Positions 15,709 through 24,128 of a stretch of 64,000 nucleotides of DNA are shown piece after piece; position 1 is the stretch's first letter, and each line of letters begins with the position of its first letter. Where the stretch lies: the NCBI GenBank assembly GCA_025808555.1, contig CP075526.1, positions 1,256,712 through 1,320,711 on the forward strand, given 5' to 3'. Position numbers and translations under genes: made by a program. Under the pieces are notes generated by a model. The model ran no database searches, was not told the origin of the DNA, and worked only from the letters and a program-made list of their open reading frames with translations. The DNA comes from Anaerolineales bacterium. GTDB taxonomy: Bacteria; Chloroflexota; Anaerolineae; Anaerolineales; UBA11579.

Positions 15709-16733
15709 TGCTGGAACTGCGCAACATCACCAAGCGGTATGACAACAAGCCCATCTTGGCGGGGATCGACCTGCGCGTAGAGCAGGGCGAGGTGTTGGCT
15801 TTGCTTGGTCCCAGCGGCAGCGGCAAGTCCACGTTGCTATCCATCGTCGCTGGCTTGGAAACACCAGACAGCGGCCAGGTGCTGTGGGACGGCGTGGATG
15901 TCACCCACACACCGCCGCACCGCCGCGGCTTTGGGCTTATGTTCCAGGATTATGCGCTCTTCCCCCATCGGGATGTGTTCGGTAATGTGGCCTTTGGTTT
16001 GCAAATGGCCGGGCACTCTGTCGAGAAGATCACTGACCGCGTTGGCCAGGTATTACATCTTGTCGGCCTCGATGGCTTTGAGCGCCGCGATGTCACCAGC
16101 CTCTCCGGCGGCGAGCAGCAGCGCGTGGCGCTAGCGCGGGCGCTGGCGCCCGCGCCGCACCTGCTGATGCTGGACGAGCCGCTCGGCTCGCTGGACCGCG
16201 CCTTGCGCACGCGCCTGCTGGCGCAACTGGCCGAGATCCTGCGCGGTGAGGGCCTAACCAGCTTGTACATCACCCATGACCAGGAGGAGGCCTATGCCAT
16301 CGCCGACCGAGTGGCGATTTTGAATGCAGGCCAACTGGCACAACTTGGCAAGCCCGAGGAGCTGTATCGCCAGCCCGCAACTGAGTTCGTGGCGCGCTTC
16401 CTGGGTATGCAAAATCTCTTCCCAGCCCGCATCCAAGACGGGCTGGCGCACACGCCGTTCGGAGCGGTGCCGGTTGGCGATCAGCCGCCGGGCGAAGCCA
16501 CGCTTCTGCTGCGGCCCGACAGCCTACGCCTGGGCGCGGATGGCTCGTACGCTCTGCATGGCACCCTGCAGCGTAAGCAGTTCCGCGGCAGCCAGTGGCT
16601 GGCGGAAGTGGCGGTGCAAGATGCTACGCTTGCACTAGAATTGCCATCCAGTGCAAAACTGCCTGCCGTCGGCGAAGCGATCGATCTGAGCTTTGACCCG
16701 GCCGAAGCGCTGCGCATTTTCCGCAATGACTGA
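15708..16733 (+). CDS. thiQ: Thiamine ABC transporter ATP-binding protein
   Basis: This 341-residue ATPase has Walker A GPSGSGKST, Q-loop FQDYALFP, signature LSGGEQQRVALARAL, Walker B LLMLDEPLGSLD and the switch His in YITHDQEEA. After residue 240 it has a TOBE-like C-terminal extension (LLLRPDSLRL), as in iron and sulfate/molybdate importers; E. coli ThiQ lacks it, so this is a longer variant. It powers ThiBP uptake. The start is GTG, overlapping the thiP stop; its end overlaps the DUF402 start by 8 bases. Confidence 0.92.
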   Translation: MLELRNITKRYDNKPILAGIDLRVEQGEVLALLGPSGSGKSTLLSIVAGLETPDSGQVLWDGVDVTHTPPHRRGFGLMFQDYALFPHRDVFGNVAFGLQMAGHSVEKITDRVGQVLHLVGLDGFERRDVTSLSGGEQQRVALARALAPAPHLLMLDEPLGSLDRALRTRLLAQLAEILRGEGLTSLYITHDQEEAYAIADRVAILNAGQLAQLGKPEELYRQPATEFVARFLGMQNLFPARIQDGLAHTPFGAVPVGDQPPGEATLLLRPDSLRLGADGSYALHGTLQRKQFRGSQWLAEVAVQDATLALELPSSAKLPAVGEAIDLSFDPAEALRIFRND

Positions 16734-17181
16734 TATCAAGGTATTGAAACAAAACCCGGCTGGCCAGTTGATGTACGAATGGAACGGCCAGTTGATTAGC
16801 TATACCGATCACGAAGCTGTGGTCGAGGCGCTCTTCAACGCGGAGAGCGGCCAGATGGTGGATATTTCGCTGAGCAAAGGCGACCATTTTCTGGAAAGCT
16901 ACTACGATGATCGTTGGTACAACATCTTTGAGGTGCGCGACAAGGATGATGGTCATCTCAAAGGCTGGTACTGCAATATCTCTGCGCCGGCAGTGATCAC
17001 GCCGGCGCAGATCATCTTCCGGGATTTTGCGCTGGATCTGCTGGTCTACCCTGACGGGCGTCAGGTGGTTCTTGACGAAGACGAGTTCGAAGCGCTGGAG
17101 TGCACAACTGAGGAGCGGCGGCTAGCCCTGCAAGGGCTAGCCGCGCTGCAAGCGCACTTCAGGCAACGCTTTGACAAATAA
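16726..17181 (+). CDS. DUF402 (FomD/Ntdp-like) protein, putative phosphatase of the thiamine operon
   Basis: This 151-residue protein matches the DUF402 family: RWYNIFEVRD, KGWYCNISAP, FRDFALDLLVYPDG and VVLDEDEFEAL hold the aromatic and acidic residues that bind metal and nucleotide in FomD and in staphylococcal Ntdp, which hydrolyse nucleoside di/triphosphates or CMP-phosphonates. ATG 16726 overlaps thiQ by 8 bases and the operon terminator follows at once, so it is co-transcribed under the TPP riboswitch. That context suggests hydrolysis of TPP or thiamine phosphates, which is inference only. A 12-residue longer start (16693) is less likely. Confidence 0.82.
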   Translation: MTDIKVLKQNPAGQLMYEWNGQLISYTDHEAVVEALFNAESGQMVDISLSKGDHFLESYYDDRWYNIFEVRDKDDGHLKGWYCNISAPAVITPAQIIFRDFALDLLVYPDGRQVVLDEDEFEALECTTEERRLALQGLAALQAHFRQRFDK

Positions 17182-17184
17182 AAA

Positions 17185-17206
17185 AACGCCGGCAGCTGCC
17201 GGCGTT
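17185..17206. terminator. Bidirectional intrinsic terminator
   Basis: A perfect palindrome (AACGCCGGCAG and its complement) is flanked by A-runs on one side and TTTTTT on the other. It ends the thiamine operon on the plus strand and the two-gene membrane operon on the minus strand. Confidence 0.9.
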
Positions 17207-17227
17207 TTTTTATTTATACGATGTTGG

Positions 17228-17644
17228 TTATTGCAGCTGGCGCAGGATCTCCATCGCGCTGTCGCCCATGAACCAGGCGGCCAGGAAGGTGACGATGCAG
17301 CACAGGAATAAAATACCCAGGATCACAAGGACCCACGGGAAGCGGCGGCCGCTGTTGTTGCTGTAGCCAGGGGTCTGCTGCACACCGGCGGTACCGCCGG
17401 AGAGACCACGGCGAGAGACGCCGCCACGCGCGCCGGACAGGCCGGTCTTGGTGGGGGCGTTGCTGCCAGAGCTGCGGCGAGCGGCGCCGGCGGAGCCACG
17501 GCTGGGCAGCCCGGTGCTGCGTGAACCGCCGCCGGAGGAGCTGGTGCCACGCCCGCTGCGGCTGCCGCCGCCACTGGTGGAACGAGCGCCGGAGCTGGAG
17601 CGGCCGGATTTATTGCGGCCGCCGGAAGAACCTCGAAGAGCCAT
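17228..17644 (-). CDS. Single-span membrane protein with Ser/Gly/Arg-rich cytoplasmic-type region
   Basis: I do not recognise this 138-residue protein. Residues 1-98 are low complexity, nearly all Ser, Gly, Arg, Thr and Ala, so disordered and strongly basic. One membrane span follows (FPWVLVILGILFLCCIVTFLAAWF, about 102-125) with a short tail MEILRQLQ. The basic region before the span predicts an N-in orientation. A ribosome site (AGAGGAAAG) precedes the ATG, 18 bases downstream of the DUF4126 gene, so the pair is an operon. The region might bind nucleic acid or acidic lipid at the membrane; no function can be assigned. Confidence 0.75.
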   Translation of the reverse strand: MALRGSSGGRNKSGRSSSGARSTSGGGSRSGRGTSSSGGGSRSTGLPSRGSAGAARRSSGSNAPTKTGLSGARGGVSRRGLSGGTAGVQQTPGYSNNSGRRFPWVLVILGILFLCCIVTFLAAWFMGDSAMEILRQLQ

Positions 17645-17662
17645 AATTTCTTTCCTCTTACT

Positions 17663-18244
17663 TTAGCTAGTGGTTGGTTGTACCGCATTGCGGTTGGCGC
17701 GGCGCCACAGCATCCAGATCACCAGAGCCAGCAATGGGATAAAGACTATACCAATGATCAGGGGGATGAGCACGGCGATCAGGGATACCGAGATGGCCGC
17801 CACATCCTCCACCAGGCCGACGGCCACATTGGCCGTGCCGCCGCTTACTCCAGTGACGGCCGGGCGCATGACGCCAGCCTTGGCCACGTGCACCGTGCCG
17901 GCGATCAGCAGGCCGGCGGCCAGGGCCACCACCGGGTTGATGCCATCAATGACCTGGGTGCTGGCGGCGAAGGCGATGGCGCCGGCTGCCGGCCGCACAA
18001 AGGTCTGGATGGCGTCGTTCAGGTGGTTGACGATTGGGGCCTTGTCTGCGAAGAATTCGATCGCAGAGAGGGCCACCAGCAGGCCGATGATCCAGCCGTT
18101 GGTCAGCGTGTCCCAGGGGGAGTTCAGCTCAATGAGTGAGGTGTAACGCCCCAGCAGGGAAACGACCAACAGCGGGATGTAGGCGTTCAATCCCGCGCTG
18201 GCTGAAAGGCCAAAAGCAGAAAAGATACCGCTCAAAACGTCCAT
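17663..18244 (-). CDS. DUF4126 family membrane protein
   Basis: This 193-residue hydrophobic protein matches the DUF4126 family by its start (IFSAFGLSASAGLNAYIPLL), the glycine-rich GLLIAGTVHVAKAG and ATGVSGGTANVAVGLVED-like segment, and a closing pair of spans (VSLIAVLIPLIIGIVFIPLLALVIWML). About five or six membrane spans are visible. The family has no established function. AAGGAG lies 9 bases before the ATG, and a 15-base perfect inverted repeat sits just upstream. It heads an operon with the Ser/Gly/Arg-rich membrane protein. Confidence 0.85.
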   Translation of the reverse strand: MDVLSGIFSAFGLSASAGLNAYIPLLVVSLLGRYTSLIELNSPWDTLTNGWIIGLLVALSAIEFFADKAPIVNHLNDAIQTFVRPAAGAIAFAASTQVIDGINPVVALAAGLLIAGTVHVAKAGVMRPAVTGVSGGTANVAVGLVEDVAAISVSLIAVLIPLIIGIVFIPLLALVIWMLWRRANRNAVQPTTS

Positions 18245-18267
18245 TGTCTTATCGTTCTCTCCTTAGA

Positions 18268-18282
18268 TGCACAATCTGTGCA
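18268..18282. promoter_or_regulatory. Operator-like inverted repeat upstream of the DUF4126 gene
   Basis: TGCACA-ATC-TGTGCA is a perfect 6-bp dyad with a 3-base spacer, 24 bases before the start codon. It could be a repressor site, but no regulator gene is nearby. Confidence 0.45.
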
Positions 18283-18344
18283 CTTAACTACGATTTTAGC
18301 ACCCAAAGGTTTTGCGACATTGTTAATCATTTATCAATATGGAA

Positions 18345-18389
18345 GATGAGAATGATCTGCGGCGGGGGGAGCGCTTTAGTCATTCTCAT
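18345..18389. repeat. 11-bp perfect inverted repeat in the DUF4126/surE gap
   Basis: GATGAGAATGA at 18345-18355 is exactly complementary to TCATTCTCATC at 18379-18389, separated by 23 bases that include a G-run. It lies in the 241-base gap between surE (whose transcripts enter it) and the DUF4126 promoter region. No T-tract follows, so it may be a 3' mRNA stem or an operator. The rest of the gap shows nothing recognisable. Confidence 0.5.
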
Positions 18390-18485
18390 CAATGTCCTTG
18401 ACAGCGTGCTGGGTGTGTTGCATGCGGATGAGATACCACAGCAACATAGACTAAGGACAGACTGGGTGCGGATGTCAAGCCAGAG

Positions 18486-19250
18486 CTACCACTGCCAGGT
18501 GGCGAGCTCGGGCAGCAGATTGTAGGCGGTCATATCCATTTGCAGCGGCGTTATCGAGACGTAGCCGGCTTGCAATGCGCCCACCTCGGTGCCTTCATCC
18601 GGCTGGCCGGTAGGCGCCTCGCCGCCGATCCAGTAATACGGGTTGTGCTGCGGGTCAGTGCGGCGTACCAGCTCATCGCGATAGACGCGCAGCCCCAGGC
18701 GGGTGACCTGCATGCCTTTGATCTGCTCGAGCGCCAGGTAGGGAATGTTGACATTGAGCAGGGTGTGGCGCGGCAGGCCGCCGGCTGCCACGCGCATGGC
18801 GACGCGCTGGCAAATGGCGGCGGCGGCGCTGAAATCTCGCTGGCTGTTGAGGCCAATGGGCGAATCGAGCGAGAAGGCCACGCCCGGCAGGCCGCCGATG
18901 GCGGCTTCCATGGCGGCGGTGACGGTCCCGGAGTAGGTGACATCGTCGCCAATGTTGGCGTAGGGGTTGATGCCGGAGACCACCAGGTCAAACGAGTGGT
19001 CGAAGTAGCCCAGCAGAGCCAGGGCAATACAATCTGAAGGTGCCCCGTCGCTCATATGGGCGGGAGTGCCGTCAGGCAGCTGGGTGGGCTTGACCCGCAG
19101 GGGGCGGTGGAGGGTCTTGACGTGGCCGGAGGCGCTCCAGTTGCGGTCTGGGGCGAGTACGGTCACTTCTCCCAGGGGTTTTACGGCGTTCACCAGGGCC
19201 AGAAGGCCGGGATGGGTGATGCCATCATCATTGGTTACCAGTATCTTCAT
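18486..19250 (-). CDS. surE: 5'/3'-nucleotidase SurE
   Basis: The 254-residue protein begins MKILVTNDDGITHPG, with the adjacent Asp pair that binds the catalytic metal, followed by APDRNWSASGH and SGINPYANIGDDVTYSGTVTAAMEA, all SurE signatures. It dephosphorylates nucleoside monophosphates and is linked to stationary-phase survival. ATG 19250 is chosen because it begins the conserved domain; a longer frame to 19319 would run through the inverted repeat. It is divergent from the conserved gene at 19400 with an operator-like repeat between them. Confidence 0.93.
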   Translation of the reverse strand: MKILVTNDDGITHPGLLALVNAVKPLGEVTVLAPDRNWSASGHVKTLHRPLRVKPTQLPDGTPAHMSDGAPSDCIALALLGYFDHSFDLVVSGINPYANIGDDVTYSGTVTAAMEAAIGGLPGVAFSLDSPIGLNSQRDFSAAAAICQRVAMRVAAGGLPRHTLLNVNIPYLALEQIKGMQVTRLGLRVYRDELVRRTDPQHNPYYWIGGEAPTGQPDEGTEVGALQAGYVSITPLQMDMTAYNLLPELATWQW

Positions 19251-19278
19251 AGGAATTTCCGTGTTAAACCCTGTACTG

Positions 19279-19312
19279 TGTGTGATAATTGCTTTGCGAT
19301 TATTATCGCACA
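19279..19312. promoter_or_regulatory. Imperfect inverted repeat between divergent surE and the 19400 gene
   Basis: TGTGTGATAAT at 19279-19289 and ATTATCGCACA at 19302-19312 match as an inverted repeat in 10 of 11 positions around a 12-base spacer. The AT-rich cores and central position between two divergent genes suggest a dimeric regulator site affecting both. Confidence 0.5.
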
Positions 19313-19399
19313 GCGCCATTACCTGGCGCAGGAAACACGCTGCGGAGCAGCAATGCTGCCTGCAGCATAAAAATCCCTCAAATTGTAGAGGTTGAAGCG

Positions 19400-20893
19400 A
19401 TGGATATACCCCAAGAAGCCCTAAAAGTGGCCAACCCGGTGCACTCGTGGTTGCGCCAGATCGAAGTCAGCTTTGTGCCCGGCGATACCCCGGTATCTTC
19501 GGCGATCGAAGAGCTGGCTGACGGCCTGCTGGACAAGTTCCGCCAGCTGGGCCACAAGGTGGTTGAGACGCCCGCCGACAGCACGGACGTGATCCTGACC
19601 ACGGCCCAGTACGGCGACCCGATATCCTGGCGCAAGGCGTTCATGTTCATGGCGCGCCGCCAGTTCGGGCTGAAGGAATCGCCGGTGGTTTACACCATGA
19701 TCCATATGACCGAGCAGGAGTTCAAGGAAAAGATCGATCATTTCCGCTCGGCCCTGGCTAAGCAGCCGCCCGACCCGAAGGATTTTGAGTTTGAGGGCCT
19801 CTCGCCCGAATCGCCGCGAGTGCTGATGGAACAGGGCTTGCGCGGCGGCCCGATCATGTCGCTGCTGCGTTTGCTGCAGGCCCAGGCCAAGAGCATCCGC
19901 GTGCTGCTGACCGTGGGCGATGAGCACCCGGAGCGGGTCTACCATTTTGACCTGGTGGGCGCCTTTCCGGCCTCAATCAACACCACCGCCGACAGCTTTT
20001 ATACCGATATTGCCCTGCGCATGGTGACGACTGAAAGCACGCATGAGATCACCAATCACCAGATAATGGAGCCCAAGGTGACCGCCGAGGAGTGGCAGGC
20101 GATGAGCACCCCCGAGGCAATGCGCCGCGCCGGCCAGGAGCTGGGCAAGCGCAACTTCTTTACCGAAATGGTGCGGATCGAAGACCTGGTGTCTGTGCCG
20201 GCGGTGAATGACTCGATCGCCAGCCAATACAGCGAAGGCTGCTTTGGCACCTGGGACCCGCGTGTGCAAGGCCTGGTGGCGACCATCACCGGCAGCGCCC
20301 GCCCGGTAGACAAAGGCAACATTACCGATGATGACCTGGCGCTGATCGTGGGCGTGCGCCCGGACGGCGCTGGCGCCCAGGTGCGTCATGTGGACGGCAA
20401 ACGCAATGACAAACCGTCTTCTGAGGCGGTGGAAATGATGGACCTGGACGGCCCGCTGCCCTGGATCGAAGTGGCCGCTGGCGCGGTCAAGGCGCAGGTG
20501 CCGGTATCGCGCTCCAAGCTGCACGGCCACCGCGGTGTGAAGGCGTTCAACCCAGACCTGGTGGAATACGTGCCGCTGGATGCTCCCTACTATCATTACC
20601 TGGTGTCGTGCGCTACCGAGGCGCAGGCCAAGGGCATCAAGGGCGCTTTCAGCCGCTCTGAGATCCTGCTGAACCCCAGCGACCCGCGCAAGATCGCCTT
20701 TACGGTGCTGCCGGGCCACGGCCTGGTGATGATCGAGAAGTGGCAGGAGGGTAAGTTGCCCTTCCAGCTCTTCTGGGATGCGATGGATAGCGGCGACCTG
20801 GAAATTGACCCGCATGTGCCGCAGGGCAAGATGAGCTATGAGCCCGGCCCGGATGGGCGTATGCACCTGAAGGAAGAGCAAGTGCCGATGTAG
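19400..20893 (+). CDS. Conserved hypothetical protein, 497 residues
   Basis: I do not recognise this protein. It has no signal peptide or membrane span, is balanced in charge and looks like a folded cytoplasmic enzyme. Distinct segments are DVILTTAQYGDPISWRKA, YHFDLVGAFPASINTTAD, SQYSEGCFGTWDP, GLVATITGSARPVDKG, VSRSKLHGHRGVKAF and FTVLPGHGLVMIEKW; several conserved-looking His, Cys and Gly residues suggest a metal or cofactor site. ATG 19400 follows a GAGG at 19388-19391 and starts the globular region (MDIPQEALKVAN). It is monocistronic, ending in a strong terminator, and divergent from surE. Confidence 0.8.
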   Translation: MDIPQEALKVANPVHSWLRQIEVSFVPGDTPVSSAIEELADGLLDKFRQLGHKVVETPADSTDVILTTAQYGDPISWRKAFMFMARRQFGLKESPVVYTMIHMTEQEFKEKIDHFRSALAKQPPDPKDFEFEGLSPESPRVLMEQGLRGGPIMSLLRLLQAQAKSIRVLLTVGDEHPERVYHFDLVGAFPASINTTADSFYTDIALRMVTTESTHEITNHQIMEPKVTAEEWQAMSTPEAMRRAGQELGKRNFFTEMVRIEDLVSVPAVNDSIASQYSEGCFGTWDPRVQGLVATITGSARPVDKGNITDDDLALIVGVRPDGAGAQVRHVDGKRNDKPSSEAVEMMDLDGPLPWIEVAAGAVKAQVPVSRSKLHGHRGVKAFNPDLVEYVPLDAPYYHYLVSCATEAQAKGIKGAFSRSEILLNPSDPRKIAFTVLPGHGLVMIEKWQEGKLPFQLFWDAMDSGDLEIDPHVPQGKMSYEPGPDGRMHLKEEQVPM

Positions 20894-20910
20894 GCATGAG
20901 TGCGAGATCA

Positions 20911-20939
20911 AAAAGAGCCCGCCATTGGCGGGCTCTTTT
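20911..20939 (+). terminator. Intrinsic terminator of the 19400 gene
   Basis: A 13-bp stem (AAAAGAGCCCGCC and complement) with a 3-base ATT loop is followed by a T-run, 17 bases after the stop. Confidence 0.92.
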
Positions 20940-20954
20940 TTGTTGGATGACGCA

Positions 20955-21009
20955 AACCAGATTGCTTCGTCGCTGCGCGGCTGGCCGCCTCACGTCCTCG
21001 CAAATGACG
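20955..21009 (+). repeat. Dispersed intergenic repeat, copy 1
   Basis: AACCAGATTGCTTCGT starts a 55-base element ending CCTCGCAAATGACGA. It shares its ends and GC-rich middle with the elements at 21201-21254 and 49126-49170. The 420-base gap 20894-21314 is made up of terminators and such elements and holds no gene. Confidence 0.75.
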
Positions 21010-21037
21010 AAAGAATGGCCGCCCTAGACACCACTCG

Positions 21038-21101
21038 TGTCATCCTGAGCGGGTTTTACATTCCACACCAGGTCGCCGAACCCTGGCCAGCGTGAGGATC
21101 C
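21038..21101. repeat. Second intergenic repeat type, long copy
   Basis: The segment opens GTCATCCTGAGCG and closes GCGTGAGGATCC, so its ends are inverted copies of each other. This is the 'catcctgagcg...aggat' type of small palindromic intergenic element seen in many genomes. Confidence 0.55.
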
Positions 21102-21146
21102 TTGCTGGCATGTCTTCTATGCTTGGCTGGTTTTATCTATGTGGCA

Positions 21147-21175
21147 GCGAGGATCCCTCGCTACGCTCGGGATGC
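21147..21175. repeat. Second intergenic repeat type, short copy
   Basis: CGAGGATCCCTCGCTACGCT continues to GGGATG and is itself palindromic. It is related to the end of the element at 21038-21101. Confidence 0.5.
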
Positions 21176-21200
21176 ACATTGTTACATTAGGTAGACGCCC

Positions 21201-21254
21201 AACCAGATTGCTTCGTTGCTCGGCGGCTGCGCCGCCTCACGTCCTCGCAATGAC
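21201..21254 (+). repeat. Dispersed intergenic repeat, copy 2
   Basis: It is the same family and orientation as 20955-21009: the first 16 bases (AACCAGATTGCTTCGT) and the closing CCTCACGTCCTCGCAA are identical. The centre holds a GGCGGC-TGC-GCCGCC hairpin. Confidence 0.75.
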
Positions 21255-21265
21255 AGATGAACAAG

Positions 21266-21294
21266 AAAAAGCCCGCCGTTTCGGCGGGCTTTTT
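21266..21294 (-). terminator. Intrinsic terminator of acnA
   Basis: A 13-bp stem (AAAAAGCCCGCCG and complement) with a TTT/AAA loop and T-runs on both strands lies 20 bases after the acnA stop. Confidence 0.9.
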
Positions 21295-21314
21295 TGTGCT
21301 TTGTGGGTGGCAGC

Positions 21315-24020
<2,706 letters not shown>

Positions 24021-24037
24021 TTATTGCTCCGCGTTTC

Positions 24038-24107
24038 ATTATACCGCCCGCTTTTGGCCCACTTTTTACGCCGCTCATTTTGATTGAAAGGCGTTTGCGT
24101 ATACAAT
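24038..24107. promoter_or_regulatory. Divergent -10 boxes of acnA and the DUF3048 lipoprotein
   Basis: On the minus strand TATAAT (24043 to 24038) serves acnA, with its transcript starting near 24031 and a GGAG site before the ATG. On the plus strand TACAAT at 24102-24107 serves the lipoprotein gene, with AGGAGG at 24118-24123. A TTGAAA at 24084-24089 is too close to the plus-strand box to be a normal -35. Confidence 0.55.
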
Positions 24108-24128
24108 TTTTGCAAGCAGGAGGCTGCT

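Noticed and set aside
20894-21314. Possible small genes in the 420-base gap before acnA
   Set aside because: The gap is fully explained by two terminators and two families of short repeats; frames there are short and built from repeat sequence.
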